Shown here one piece after another: positions 12,551 through 25,305 of a stretch of 64,000 nt of DNA. This DNA is from Mytilus trossulus (lineage: Eukaryota > Mollusca > Bivalvia > Mytilida > Mytilidae): positions 59,662,987-59,726,986 of the forward strand of contig NC_086382.1 in the NCBI RefSeq assembly GCF_036588685.1, read 5' to 3'. Under the pieces are notes generated by a model, which searched no databases, was not told the origin of the DNA, and was given only the letters and a program-made list of their open reading frames with translations. Numbering within the stretch: position 1 is the first letter of the stretch; every line of letters starts with the position of its first letter. A program made the translations under genes and the position numbers.

Positions 12551-15500
12551 CTGAAAAAAACACGTTTTTATTGAAATTATTTTACTTTACATAATAGTTA
12601 TCAGAAGGTGACTGTATAACATATAGATACATAAAGGCTTGTTAACATTTTTTTTTTTATAAAAGATGAGTCCCATCGAGTTCTGTATTCGGTAATAGCA
12701 TGTCATGTTTTCTTTATTATGTGGTCTTTATATAAAAAAATATTCGAACGTAGACGAAATGCGCGTCTGGCGTACTTAATTTGAATCCTAGAATCTATGA
12801 TGACTTTACTTGTACGAATTAAAAATGCTTAAGTATATTTTGTTTTGCTCCAACCTGAAGGCCTCGATGTCACTTGGAGATGAATAACACACATAAAAGT
12901 TGTATTTTGAATGTTTTGTGTTGCGCATATAATGATTTATGGTCATGGACGCATACCTTATGCACTTATTTTTCATTAAAAATCTTGAAAGTAGTATCAA
13001 ATATATCTGACAATAGTTTTAAACAAACACTGAATATATAACAAAGGGACATAATCAAAAAAATATTTGAATAAGAAACAATTTTCGTTTTGCATCTTTA
13101 TATTCAACTGCGTTTTTAATGTTTTGCATTTGCAAGTTTCATTTTGCATCATTTTGATATCTACGACTTACATGTTTTAAAGTGAATGACCTTGCTATGT
13201 GACTCAGTAGTTGCTATCCAAACGCTCCCATATATCCGCTTCAGACGGCATGCACATAAAATTTTACATGAAACGGACGATGCAGATGGTAATTCAAAAG
13301 GAAAGGCCATATTTACACACCGACCTTTGACAATGTAGCATCGGATCTGGTTCTTCACTTTGATAAAAACAATAAAATCTTTATCAGGTAAGTTCATATA
13401 ATTGACATCTAGCCAGTAAACTGATGGAGGTTCTCGATATACAGTTACTGGTAACACACCCTACAATTAAACAAAATGTTATGTTGCGTCTGTCATACAC
13501 GTGAGAGCTTAAGCTAGCTAAATCTAAAATAAATCTTAATTTAATCCACTATTTTCTACATTCGACAACGCCTGTATCAAGTCATGTATTATGACAATTT
13601 TATCCACTTGTTTTACGTGTTTGAGCTTTTGATTTTGACATTTGATTACGGACTTTCCGTTTTGAATTTTCCTCGGATTTATTCTTTGTTTCGTTTTAGT
13701 TTTTAAATTTGCTTGTCTTTAGCCAGGTAATGCTTTCGCCTACTTTTTGTACTGGTTTTCTACTAGTCACTTTATTTGTTTACCTAATCATCTTAATGAG
13801 CTTTTTTTCCTGCTTTTTGAATTTGTTTATTTGTTAGGAAAAGCTTCTAAAGTACCATATCAGAGTTAAAAGAAAAGGGATTAAAGGAGTAGGTCCGGTA
13901 AGGGCCGATTTTGGCCTCAAATTTCAAGTTCATCTGACGAAATATTTTGAACACTTTTTAAACACTTAAGTGGATTAAATTAGTTGATGTGAGAGAATTA
14001 ACTGATTTACTCATTGAAAACAGTCCGAATCAAGCTTGTAAATAAAAAATCTATCAAATATGCCAAAAAATTACACTTTTCAGATGTTTTTAGTTAAAAA
14101 TGAAAGTGGCCGCATCCGTGTTCATCCTCAACCTTTATATATGTTATGTATTATCATCAAATACAACTTACATTTAAATATATAAGAATGAACACAAATG
14201 CAGTCACTTTCATTTAAGACGGAAACCGTCTAAAATTTAAATAAAATGTTAAAATTGTGAAGTTTCCAGTAATTTAGCATGACTTAATGGTGCTAGTACC
14301 AGATACATGTGTATTGTATTATCAAAAACAGCCCATTTTTATGTAGTAGAAGCTTCTACTTTCCAATAAATAACTAGAGGTTAACATTTAAACAATTTTG
14401 GAAAAATGCTTTATTTTGGGGCCAAAAATTGGTCTGGACCTTCTCCTGTACAGATTCTGTTATAATCCTTTTATAACAATCTGAACAGGTTCTGTTGTGT
14501 CGTTGTTTTCCTCTCATAGTTGATGTGTTTACCTCAGTTTGAGTTTGTAAGCCGGATCATGTTTATACATTTTGATTATATCCAACATTGTACATCTTTA
14601 AAGTACATGTATGACTTTATTAAACCAACTGGAGGTTCTAAAGAGCCTGTGTCGCTCAACTTGGTCTATGTGAATATTAAACAAAGGAAGCAGATGGATT
14701 CATATGACAAAATTGTGTTATAGTGATGGTGATGCGGTTGTACATCTGACTTTACTGAACATTCTTGCTGCTTACAATTATCTCTCTCTATATTGAACTT
14801 GGCCCAGTAGTTTCATTGGAAAATATTGATATAAATTTACAAATTTTATGAAAATTGTAAAAAAATTACTGTAAAGGACAATATCTCCTTAGGGGGTCAA
14901 TTGTCGAATTGACCATTTCGGTAATGTTGACTTATTTGTAAATCTTACTTTGTTGAACATTATTGCTGTTTACAGTTTATCTTAAAGTATAAAAATATTC
15001 AATATAAAAACCAATCAGATGCTCCGCAGGGCACAGCTTTATACGACCGCAGAGGTTGAACCCTTAACGGTTTGGGCAAGTATGGACACAACATCCAAGC
15101 TGGATTCAGCTCTAAATTTGGATTGCTATTAAATAGTTGACACAGCATAGGTTTCTGACACAGAATGAATGTGGTCTAATGAACTTTAAATTTTTGTTTT
15201 GCCTTTGAGCAATTCACTATGCTGTTAAATATTAATCCTCTCAAAAAAATGTTTGAAGAAATTTTCTTTTTATTTATGAAATCTGAAATGAGAAAAATGC
15301 CCCTCCCCTTTTGTTTTCACATCCCCCTTTCCCTTATTACAAAACTGATCTCAATTCGAATTTCTAATGGAGTTTGCAACAATAACTACTTATTTAAATA
15401 CATCATAAAATATTAAAATGTAAAAAAAAGTGCTTGTTATCACTGAATGGTAAAGATTGTTCTAATTTATCAGTTGTTAGTAAAAGTAAATATACATTGT

Positions 15501-18500
15501 AAATTGTATAAAGCAATGATTTAAGTTGATTCAACTACTATTCTGGACAAAGAAAAATAACTCCAATTGAAAATTTTTTTGCTATTGGACAATATTGTGT
15601 AGTTAGATATTTCTTGCTACTGCGCAATACTGTGCATTTGAAAATACTTGCTATTGCACAATACTGTGCAATTGAAGATTTTTTGCTATTGCGCAATACT
15701 GTGCAATGGAAAATTTCTTGCTATTGCACAATACTGTGCAATTGAAGATTTCTTGCTATTGATGAATACTGTGCAATTGAAAATTTCTTGCTATTGCACA
15801 ATACTTTATATAATAATTTTGGATCCTGATTTGAACCAATTTGAAAACTGGGCCCATTATCAAAAATCTAAGTACATGTTTAGATTCAGCATATCGAAGA
15901 AGCCCAATAATTCATTTTTTGTTAAAATCAAACTTAGTTTCATTTTGGACCCTTTGGACTTTAATGTAGACCAATTTGAAAACGGGACCAAAAATTAAGA
16001 ATCTTCATACACATTTAGATTTGGCATATTGAAGAACCCCAATTATTCAATTTTTGATGAAATCAAACAAAGTTTTATTTTGGACACTTTGGGACCCTTT
16101 TCCTCAACTGTTGGGACTAAAACTTCCAAAATCAATCACAATTCCTTTTGTGATCATAAACCTTGTGTCAAAATTTCATAGATTTCTATTTACTTAAACT
16201 AAAGTTATAGTGCGAAAACCAAGAAAATGCTTATTTGGGCCCTTTTTGGCCCCTAATTCCTAAACTGTTGGGACCAAAACTCCCAAAATTAATCTCAACC
16301 TTACTTTTGTGGTCATAAACCTTGAGTTAAAATTTCATAGATTTCTTTTCACTTTTAGTTAGGTTAGAATGCGAAAACTAAAAGTATTTGGACGACGATG
16401 ACGACGACGATGACGCCAACGTGATTTCCTTAAAATTACAAATGCAGGGGCAGCAACCTAACAACGGGTTGTCCGATTTATCTGAAAATTTCAGGACGGA
16501 TAGATGTTGACTTGCTTAACAATTTTATCCATGTCAGATTTGCTCTAAATGCTTTGGTTTTTCCGTTATTAGTCAAAAACTGTATTTTACCCCCATGTTC
16601 TATTTTTAGCTGTGGCGGCCATCTTGGATGGTTTGTCGGATCACCGGACACATTTTTAAAACTTGATACCCTAATGATGATTTTGGCCAAGTTTAGTTTA
16701 GTTTGGCCCAGTAGTTTCAGAGTAGAAGATTTTTGTAAAAGTTCACGACGAATGACGACGGACGACGGACGCAAATTGATGGAAAAAGCTGACCTGGCCA
16801 GGTGAGCTAAAAATAAAAACCGAATTTGTGAGGTGGTTGAAATATCAACCAGCCAAAAGCGCCACTAGGTTTTGATGATAATGATATTTTACTGAAATAC
16901 TGATATTTTAATTGCTTTGTTTCACCAATGGCATTAATCCTTGTCGAAAAGATTAGCATTTTCTGTCATAACTAGGCTTCATCAATGGTTAACTACCAAA
17001 CAGAATCGTTATTCTATATACCTGTTATATGATAGTGTATACCAAATGTTCTACTATATAAGACAAATAAATTGCTATCTATATTACTTGTGTAGCTGAT
17101 GATGACAAAGGTAAATGTACGTCTTCGTCGCATTCTTCCAAAGCAATATTTTGTTGAATTTCTTCAGAACCTGTTAAAATATGAATATTTAATGTGACCC
17201 AAATTAGCTTATTCGTATTAACATTTTCCATTTTATCCTGCATAATTTAAAAAAAAGCGTAAATAACTTTAAGTATTCAATTGATGTATGCTCGCGTAAA
17301 TATTTTTTTTGAATACAAACATTGTGTACATTGCACTTGACCTTATATTCTCATGTAACAAATTATAAACTTCTTTTCAGAAATAATTCATAAACATATT
17401 TATCATTAACATTATGACATAGCAAAACACCTTCTTTTTCTAATGATATACAACAATGAGTTATGATTTTCTCAATAATGATTTTCCAGATGTTTTACGA
17501 AACGTAAGATAACAAAGTGAGAGAAAAGTTGAATCCTCATTTCATACCTTGCCATTTACATAATTTACATAATGCAATTGTTAAATGATTTACACGTTAA
17601 GTTAATATTTGTTATAATACTTCTTTGTTATAAAAAAAACTTATATTTCACTGATGGATTATTACAAATTAAAATATGATTTGAAAGTCCCTTTGTTCTT
17701 GTCAATAGACATATTTATTGAAACTGATATTTACTGTTAAAGGCACACCAATATTGATTGATTACACTACAAACAACATTGGTAATTGGAGTGTATTCGA
17801 CAAGATCAAGAATACTGATTATGTAATTTAAAATTTAAAATACATATAACTACATCGACAATAAAGAAAAGTTTAATCAGCTAGAAGTGACTAATATCAA
17901 CAATTGTCAACACTCGTTTTGCAAAGGAAATGTTAAAAAAGAGTATATTAACCTTAGAGTTGTTAAACATACGTACACTTGATATCTCTATGTCCATGAC
18001 ACACTACCCTGTTGTATAGTCCTATGTTTGTATGGTTCGTCTTTAGTCCATAAACATACACAACAAAGTTATTGTCTTGATTAAAAGTAGTGCTTAATGA
18101 AATGGTAAATTCTCCACTGTTGCGTTTGATGAAAATATTGGTTGATGACGAATCGGATTTATCTTCTTTTACGATCAATATAATATCAAAAACAAAACAG
18201 ATCGGATAATGTATTCTTATGTCAATTTTGTTAGAATCTTTGTCTTTGAGCTTGATGGAACAAGAACATGTTGCATCCTGGAAGAAAGTTAAATATTTAT
18301 GTATCGCAATATAGAAGTATAAACATTGTTGCAGACAATGGTATCGTGACGGGTTAACATGGCTGAAAAAACTGTACTGGTCTTCATTTAGGCAATTCAA
18401 CAAATACAAACCAGTTAAACAGAGATGCAAAACAACTTCTCATGCGGTTGAGGCTGGAGTTCTATTTCCCTCATGAAGAATTTTTTGTTGTAATATGAAA

Positions 18501-19526
18501 AAGTGATTCGAAAAGTGTCTTTATTTGGTTTGTCTGTCATGTGAACGAAAGTAAAAAGACACAAGATGAACAATCAAACTCATAAGTTGAAAATAAACTG
18601 AAAACGCCATGGCATTAAGAAGATAAAGACCAACAAACAATTGTACAAAAAGCACAACATAGAAAACTTAAGACTGGGAACACAAACCCCACCAGAGCTC
18701 AAGTACTCATGAAGGGTAAGCAGATCTTGGTGAACCAATTTCTGTAAAGTGATACGCAATTCAACTTTTCTATTGGCTTTTCGTTAGGTAAATGACGGCT
18801 ATTGCGATTCACAGATTTATTTCATGCAACGGAAATTTGGGATTTCGTCAATAAAGGCAACAGTAATATAGTATACGAAAATTATTCATGATTCCATAAT
18901 GAATCGTACACAAGCTTGATAATCGGTCACTTATATTCGAGTTGAAAGGAGTAGGTCCGATAAGGACCGATTTTAGGTTCAAATTTCAGGAAAACCGTCT
19001 TAAATTTAAATAAACTGCTAGAATTGTGAAGATTTCAGTAATTTAGCATGACTTTATGGTGCTAGTACCCGATATATGTGCATTGTATTTTCAAAAACAG
19101 CAAATATGTATGTAGCAGAAGCATTCAACTGCCAATCCAACTGTAAATAACTAAAAGTTTATATTTTAACAATTTTGTAAAACTGCTATATTTTTGGGGC
19201 CAAAAAGGGGTCCTACTTGACCTACTCCTTTGCGAAATTGAAATTGCTGCTCCAGAACAAAGAAAATTGTAACCATCAGAAAAATATGTTTAAGCAATAT
19301 TCCAGCTTGTTACAAAATAATTTTTCATTCAACGCGATGCTTTCAAATGCCTTTGATTTTTTTTAATGTTTTTATGATTTTCAATTATAATAATGAAACA
19401 CAATTTTGTTGATTTTGAACTCTCGAACTATTAAACTGCACAAATGTGTTCATTTTAGACATAAATTATTCCTTTACCATGAATAATACTTACGTTTTGA
19501 CCTGCTTCGTCCTTCAATGCAGCCAT
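11877..19526 (-). CDS. PHYHIP/PHYHIPL-like C-terminal domain protein, gene A (five exons)
   Basis: Minus-strand exons 19526-19494, 18277-17977, 17170-17088, 13460-13172 and 12550-11877 sum to 1380 bp: ATG to TAA, 459 residues, intron phases 0,1,0,1. The last exon (from about residue 236) resembles the C-terminal domain of phytanoyl-CoA hydroxylase-interacting proteins: FYRNKSKEYF, MRPYLK, GSVVNGRLCGLFFST, YSHFGPIRLYIQ, NLYFADFYCH, a long hydrophobic strand, EVFYTEPVNV and a final CTICNL. The N-terminal half (exons 2-4) is beta-rich with scattered Cys. It may stand for the fibronectin III part of vertebrate family members, but I cannot show that. No signal peptide or membrane segment, so cytoplasmic. 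The vertebrate proteins bind phytanoyl-CoA hydroxylase and neuronal partners; the role in molluscs is unknown. Gene B is its paralog in the opposite orientation. Confidence 0.8.
12551..13171 (-). other. Gene A intron 4
   Basis: 621 bp intron. It holds a short fragment of the CGCATTTCGTCTACG family at about 12741-12800, in reverse orientation. No other feature seen. Confidence 0.6.
13172..13460 (-). CDS. Gene A exon 4
   Basis: 289 bp, acceptor TTGTAG, donor GTAAGT, phase 0 to 1. Encodes GVLPVTVYREPPSVYWLD...DFIVFIKVKNQ...ELPSASSVSCKILCACR...IHFKTC. Same length and same end motif as gene B exon 4. Confidence 0.8.
13886..14452. mobile_element. MITE-like element, GGAGTAGGTCC ends
   Basis: Begins AAAGGAGTAGGTCCGGTAAG and ends with the imperfect inverted counterpart GGTCTGGACCTTCTCCTGT, each next to a GGCC..TTTTGG block. 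About 570 bp, non-coding. A shorter relative lies at 18946-19233 in the same gene. Confidence 0.65.
14625..16815. repeat. Large composite dispersed repeat
   Basis: Starts near CTGGAGGTTCTAAAGAGCCT and ends near GACCTGGCCAGGTGAGCTAA, both familiar edges of a common mussel repeat. A second repeat (from GATGCTCCGCAGGGCACAGC, about 15018, to about 16440 after a GACGACGATGACGACG run) looks nested inside. No protein-coding capacity is seen. Confidence 0.6.
15561..15808. repeat. 36 bp minisatellite
   Basis: About seven head-to-tail units of TTGCTATTGCACAATACTGT followed by GCAATTGAAGATTTC, diverging toward the left end. Confidence 0.85.
17088..17170 (-). CDS. Gene A exon 3
   Basis: 83 bp, acceptor TTTTAACAG, donor GTAATA, phase 1 to 0. 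Acidic linker (EEIQQNIALEECDEDVHLPL). Its phases and the unusual GTAATA donor are the same as in gene B exon 3, though the sequence has drifted. Confidence 0.65.
17977..18277 (-). CDS. Gene A exon 2
   Basis: 301 bp, acceptor TTCTTCCAG, donor GTACGT, phase 0 to 1. Encodes DATCSCSIKL...FVFDIILIV...VVYVYGLKT...RVVCHGHRDIK. It aligns along its length with gene B exon 2. Confidence 0.78.
18545..18760. repeat. Dispersed repeat fragment in gene A intron 1
   Basis: AAGACACAAGATGAACAATC, then AACTGAAAACGCCATGGC and an AGCACAACATAGAAAAC block: a partial relative of the 11102-11440 repeat. Confidence 0.6.
18946..19233. mobile_element. Short MITE-like element, GGAGTAGGTCC ends
   Basis: Begins AAAGGAGTAGGTCCGATAAG and ends GGTCCTACTTGACCTACTCC. 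Internal sequence matches the right half of the 13886-14452 element (TAGCATGACTT, GATATATGTGCATTGTATT), with a deletion. Confidence 0.7.
19494..19526 (-). CDS. Gene A exon 1 (start)
   Basis: ATG, 11 codons (MAALKDEAGQN), then GTAAGT in phase 0. The start is chosen because it is the nearest upstream ATG with a strong phase 0 donor and it matches the short first exon of gene B. A second possible start exon lies at 22950-22958. Confidence 0.6.
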
Positions 19527-20571
19527 TTAAAAAAGATTACTTCATAAGGTAGCATAACGTAGTTATTCATTAAAATACACATCAACACTTCCTTGAATAC
19601 GAGTAGGTATTTAAATTTTAGCGCACCTCATTTAAAAGTATTTTAAAATAGCAAACAATGAAACTAAAACTGAAACTGATATTCCTTGACGGAATTTTCT
19701 AATGTCTTACAAATAAAGGATTTTATTTTTTTTATTTTTAAACGATAACAAACGACAAATGTCTTTAAGATTTAAACTAAATAAACTATTGCTATTAAGT
19801 GTACATATACTTTCCATTTTGATATCAATTAAACGAGTATAAAACAATTACTAAATGCTCATCATCTTGATAATTGCTTCTTCCGTGTAAGAAGTAGTGA
19901 TACACCCACCTTTTTTTAGTCAAACCTTGTTATAAAGTAAAAGGATGAAGAAACTTATTTAACAAAGAAGCACGTAAATTTGTACACTTAAGATAACCAG
20001 AAAATGTCATATAGGTTAAAATTAAACAACAAAAATGGAACTCTTATTATTTGAGAAGTTAAAAATAGTAAAAAAAAGGTTACTATACTGTGAGAGTACT
20101 TTTATGAATTTCAGCAAAAAAATACATTTTCTTAGAAGTCGGGGATTTTGGGGATATTACATAAACATGTCACTTAATGAAAACGACTACTTAAAAGAAT
20201 ATACTAAAATGTACATTTAATAGGAGAATTGATAATGATGGAATAGAAAGGCCGACCGAAATAACTTTTTATTTCGTATGAAAATTTTGAAACGTGAACA
20301 CTTTATTTTCACCAAATTATCACAGGAAATCTGACTTTCATCGATCAAAGGTTATTTATTATGAAAATCAAATGGTCAATTTTTAGAAATGTCTTTAGGA
20401 TTAAATGGGTTAAGTTCGGTATGAAGTTGAACAGAAAATTTATATTTAGCTCATAGTGCGTTGTTAATATGACCGTACCTATGTAGTCAAGCCTTCACGG
20501 AGATCTATCAATGTCTGGAATTGGACAACAGTTGTATGTTGTTTGATAAAGCCATTCAAAATACAAATCTT

Positions 20572-20850
20572 AAGGTGGTACCCAACACCTTCACTAAAAT
20601 CAATTTGGCTCGTTTAATTTTCATAAAATTTGGAAAAGTATTTACTTTGACCCTTTGAAAAAAATATAAAAATTTCAAAATATTTGAACAACAAATTTAT
20701 CAGAAAAATTACACTGGTTATATAACAGTTTGACAGACACTAATTTTGATCATTGAGAAGCTTAATATTCCCTTAACAACACAACGTAATTAAAACGTTT
20801 AGCTGATTTTACAGAGTTATCTCCCTGTAGTGTTAGCTACCACCTTAATT
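20572..20850. mobile_element. MITE with TTAAGGTGGTA ends
   Basis: Begins TTAAGGTGGTACCCAACACC and ends GTGTTAGCTACCACCTTAA, giving inverted ends of about 11-18 bp and a TA-type junction. About 280 bp, non-coding. A decayed relative starts near 42427. Confidence 0.75.
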
Positions 20851-20894
20851 TAAGAGGCTCCTGATTTGGGAAAGTTGCAAACATGATCCGGGTT

Positions 20895-21120
20895 CTATAC
20901 ATATAAGGAACATGTGCTAATAAGACAACTCTCCATCTAAGTCTAAATTAGTAAAAAGTAAACCATTATAGGCCAAAAACAAACGGCCTTCAACACGGAG
21001 CCTTAGCTCACACCGAACAGCAAGTAATACAGGGCAAAACCATCCAAACCGGAAAACTAACGAAATAGTCTATATGAAAAACGAGAAACGAGAACCACTT
21101 ACGAATCACATAAACAAACA
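20895..21120. repeat. Dispersed mussel repeat
   Basis: Blocks GCTAATAAGACAACTCTCCA, AAACCATTATAGGCC, ACGGCCTTCAACACGGAGCC and ACACCGAACAGCAAGTAATA; same family, reversed, as the ACCACATCTTC copies elsewhere. Confidence 0.6.
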
Positions 21121-21733
21121 AAAAGCACTGACAACTAACAAGTGTTGTGAGATCTAAACCCTCCCGCTATACCTCTTGCCAATGTCGAATGAACAAAAAC
21201 ACATAGAAATACAGACAACAAAACTCACTTTAAGTAATTATGAGTCCAATGTCGGAAAGATAACTGAAGAAACCGAGGAAAATGAAATTGAGAAAAAAAT
21301 CTTTGCTAATTTTTCAAATTTCTAAATAACTAAGCTGGTAGAGATTTTAACTTTAAACATATTTTGAGAGTTTACTATGACCGTATTTAATGAACTGTTA
21401 AGGCATTTAGATGATGTAGAATGTTATATAGCGTTCCATACATCGGTACCGTTAAAGCAATTTGCAGACAGTTGTTGAAAAAGCGATACAAACATGGCAT
21501 ATTGATTAGATATTTTAATTTGAATGCTATTAGTTAGCTCCTCATTGTCAATTGGTTATTTGCACATTTTGTAGTTATTTCATCAGGTCATTTTTAAACG
21601 CTATTGACTTTTATCATTGATCTAACTACGCAGATGCACTTAAAAAAATCAGTAAGTCCGATGAGTTTTTTTCTGGATTACCTTCATTTTGAACCTATTT
21701 GAAAGTCAAAGATGTACAAATACTTAAAATTGA

Positions 21734-21850
21734 GAATGGAAATGGGGAATGTGTCAAAGAGACAACAACCCGACCAAACAAAAACACAACAGCAGAAGGT
21801 CACCAACAGGTCTTCGATGTAGCGACTTCTTGAGGAGATATTAGACCAGA
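21734..21850. repeat. Dispersed repeat, GTGTCAAAGAGACAACAACC family
   Basis: GGGGAATGTGTCAAAGAGAC, AACCCGACC and GAAGGTCACCAACAGGTCTT blocks. Other copies at 38372-38620 and 42275-42340. Confidence 0.7.
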
Positions 21851-22949
21851 ACATATAAAGCATAAATGATCCAACACAAATAGCAATATATAAACTGGAC
21901 CACTTTTGCCCTAGAGAGTTAGACCTCCGTTTCTTAATGATTTCTGAAATAATTTACTGGAACGTTTGAAAAGGTATGTTATTGATCCTCAAATCTGATA
22001 TCGATAGCGGTATCGACCCAATTCTAATATATGAATTTACACAGTATAAATGTGGTGTGTTTGAAGCGTTTTTCCGGATTTCAGTAACCAGGAAAAGTCA
22101 GACGCAAATATATGAAAACCATTGATGTTTTCCTGTTCAACTAACATAGAATAGGATATGATAACGTTAAAAATGTAAAGATTACAATTAATAATAAATT
22201 TTTTAAAACGTAAACAAATGCACGTCTTAAAAGAATATTTAAATATAAATATGCGTTGAAGTCTGATGTCATTAATACTAAATCCTTATTTCTTATATTC
22301 AATAGAAAACGCATTCGTATCCAAGGGATATAAATGGGCCAAACATGCAGTTTTCAACACTATACAAGTATCTGTACAATATAGTATGCACTAGATTACC
22401 GTGGATTTATCTTTAAGACTTATTTGTTTTTATTGTTAAGTGTAAGTTCATCTAAATTATCTAAGTTTATCTAGAAACTGATACATATAAAATAAAATAA
22501 ATCGTCTACAAATTTCCTCTGGTTTTATCAAATTGATTTTACAAGTAAAAGTTTGTATAATAGGATAGTTTCCTTTTTATTTTAAAGACGTTATGACAGT
22601 GAATTGATTATGAACCATTAATACTCGTAAATGCATAACGTGTTAAATTAAAATGCCGAACAGATCAGTTCAAATGACACGATACCGCAGCCAGATTTTT
22701 GCTTAGTCAATAATTTTCTACGTTTTGCCTGAAAAGCTTTCGTGATCTTTTGTTCTTTACTATGGTTTTGTCGATTACTTCCCGATTGCAAACTTTTAAA
22801 GTTATTTTTCATTAACATTATAGGTCAATAAACTGATTCATGTATTTTCTTACAATAGTGAAAGTGTTTTTTACTACCACAAAAATGGATCACAATAAAC
22901 GCAGTAGTATTTTGAAAAAAACCCATCACTTAACAACAAAATAACTTAC

Positions 22950-22958
22950 CTTCCCCAT
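22950..22958 (-). CDS. Possible alternative first exon (MGK)
   Basis: Minus-strand ATG GGG AAG followed directly by GTAAGT, phase 0, the phase needed to join gene A exon 2. Very short; chance occurrence is quite possible. Confidence 0.2.
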
Positions 22959-24178
22959 GATTTAAATTGAAAGTAGATCCTGTTTATTTGACCTGCCGAA
23001 ACAGCATTTAGGTTCTTATTGAAATGAACTATGGAATAGATGTATCACAATATCGATCTTTTCAAAAGTTCACTTGAATATTTATGCTTTTCTGAAAATC
23101 TCTTTATCGAAAAGTAATTTCTTATCATGTTTGTCATATGATAACAATCTATTTAAGGTTGCATTTCTGTAAATAAATATTGACAATGCAATTTCCTATA
23201 GGAACTCCTAAAACTGTACCACTTATTCTATCAAGTTTTGAAAAATATCTTATCCTAGAATTGAAATTTCATATGCACCACAATTTTTTTTAAAAAAGAT
23301 ATAGGGCTGAATGGCATATTTTCAACGTTTATATCCCCTGAACTTCTCAGATATAAATGGAATATGTGCGTCCGCAATGTAAGGGTTTCTGCAACGGCCA
23401 TGCGAATCCACATCCTGTCAAAAATATAGCAATCGAAAAGAGAACACGACTATAAAAATAATCGATAATATATATAACACTGCAAAACATGTTGCTAGTG
23501 AATTAAGACACTGATTTGTGATGGTGACAGCAAATTTTATATCTGAACATTTACGATGCTCTTTTATCAGATGCATATTTCGACAATGTCTCTTCAGTGA
23601 TGCTCGAAGCAAAAATAAAAAAATCCACATAATTTGAAATAAGAAGACCTTATTAGCCAAAAAGAACAAAAGTAAATTCAAAGCAGGTAATAATACACCT
23701 GTTTAATTTATCAATATCCCTTCATATTTTTCGAAGAGTTGAGTTAGCATAAAAATTGTCACGTAAAAGGTAAGAAACTAGTTAGATCCACCAACGAGAT
23801 GTTTAATTTGTTATTAAAATGTCTGTTATCACACCATACCAATATATTAAAACCACAAACGTATAACACTTTAAAGATTTTTTTTCACCTTTGATTTAAC
23901 AGCGGGAAATAAGTGTGTGATTTACTTTCTAACGGTCTGTGTATTTACTATGGGCTGCACACCTCTAGCTTATAATTTATTATGTATACTCAAGTTGACG
24001 TTGATCATAAGTAAACAGTGAACGGTTATCTCACTGGTTATCATGATTATATTTATGTATGTTTGTATAAGTTTAAATAAAGAGGGACACTTAAGTGCAC
24101 TAATACAAGAGGGAAAATGTATGACCAAACTTAAAAAATGTAAGCACTTTGTTTGTGTTAATTTCATTATTGTTGTAT

Positions 24179-24694
24179 TAAGGTTCATGCGAACCCTTTG
24201 GCTAAAATGGCTGAAGTCTAACCTCAAAATTTACTCAGAGTATAGAAAAACCTGTGCATCTACAAAAGCTTAAAGCCATAGCATGTCCTAGATATAAAAA
24301 AAAATCAAATATGTTTTATATCTTAGAAATTAAAAACTTTACTCGATTTTACAGTGATATTTTATTCATTCTTCCATCAGGTGCCAACATAAACTAAGTC
24401 GGAATAGATACCTAACAAAAATTGTTATGTAAACTGTGTACCTGAGTGGACCATATCAAGTGAAACTCAATTGTTTTTTTTAATTTAATTATCTTCTGCA
24501 TAGGAGAAAAAAAGTGCACTGCAAAAACTAGTTACGTTTTTGAATTTTCTAAGACATACAATGCATATGAATTTTCTTTATCAAGGGAATGTTATGCGTT
24601 AAAACTTTTCCAGATGTACAGGTTTATCTGTACTCAGAGTAAACGTTGAGGTAAACACGCAGCCAGTTTAGCCAAAGGGTTCCTATGAACCTTA
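24179..24694. mobile_element. MITE with long TAAGGTTCAT inverted ends
   Basis: Left end TAAGGTTCATGCGAACCCTT and right end AAGGGTTCCTATGAACCTTA are inverted, and the match goes on into GGCTAAA, about 30 bp in all. About 515 bp, no coding capacity. It lies 590 bp upstream of the gene B start codon. Confidence 0.8.
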
Positions 24695-25284
24695 CGAAGA
24701 TCCGACTCATTTCGGTCTTTTCTAAAAATCTACATTTCTATTGAGAAGTAAAGACATAAAACAAATATATGACTTAACGCAGGATGACAACCAGAATTTG
24801 CATAGAAAGCAGGAATTTAGAAAATGACTTTTAACAGCAGGTTAAAGTCAGAATATTTCCCGTCAACATTAAGATATTAATTGATTTAAACACAATAAGA
24901 ATTTAGCATACTACACACAATCTTATTATTAAAAATGTTCAATGCAATCGGCATATGGTAATGATAACTGGACTTAAAGCAGTCAATCACTATTGATTTG
25001 CTTAATATGGAATGTGAGTTTAAACACATTAAAAGAATAGTTATATATTATGAGACATTTTGGTTTTATAGTAGATATCACATTATATTGACCAATCTTT
25101 ATAAAGAATTATATAATATGAACAAAACAATGTCACACTATACCCAAATACACAAATAAATTCTATAAATAAGTATTTTAAAAAATAGTTTACAAATAGA
25201 CTCTTTTATGAATGTGTTGTTAATTGTTATCGTTTAAGGAAGTTTAAATACTAAACAGATCACCTGGAGTAAACAGTTATCAAA

Positions 25285-25305
25285 ATGGCTCCCAAGAAAA
25301 AAACG
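25285..25305 (+). CDS. Gene B exon 1 (start)
   Basis: ATG plus six codons (MAPKKKT), phase 0 donor GTAATT. The upstream context CAAAATGG is a good animal start context. Confidence 0.6.

Larger units (their letters stand above)
13461..17087 (-). other. Gene A intron 3, filled with nested repeats
   Basis: A 3.6 kb intron made mainly of a GGAGTAGGTCC MITE, a large composite repeat and a minisatellite, each listed separately. Open frames inside it are chance frames in repeat DNA. Confidence 0.65.
19527..25284. promoter_or_regulatory. Shared intergenic region between divergent genes A and B
   Basis: 5.76 kb between the two ATG exons, so both promoters, and any 5' UTR exons, should lie here. No TATA box or CpG-rich core could be assigned by eye. 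It contains MITEs at 20572-20850 and 24179-24694, and dispersed repeats at 20895-21120 and 21734-21850. No coding region is supported apart from a possible micro start exon at 22950-22958. Confidence 0.5.

Noticed and set aside
16478-16805. Overlapping frames of about 98 codons on both strands
   Set aside because: They lie in a common dispersed repeat (GTTTGTCGGATCACCGGACA region); no protein family match in the words.
18278-18430. Extension of the gene A exon 2 frame upstream of 18277
   Set aside because: A strong CTTCCAG acceptor at 18278-18280 and exact parallel with gene B exon 2 place the exon start at 18277.
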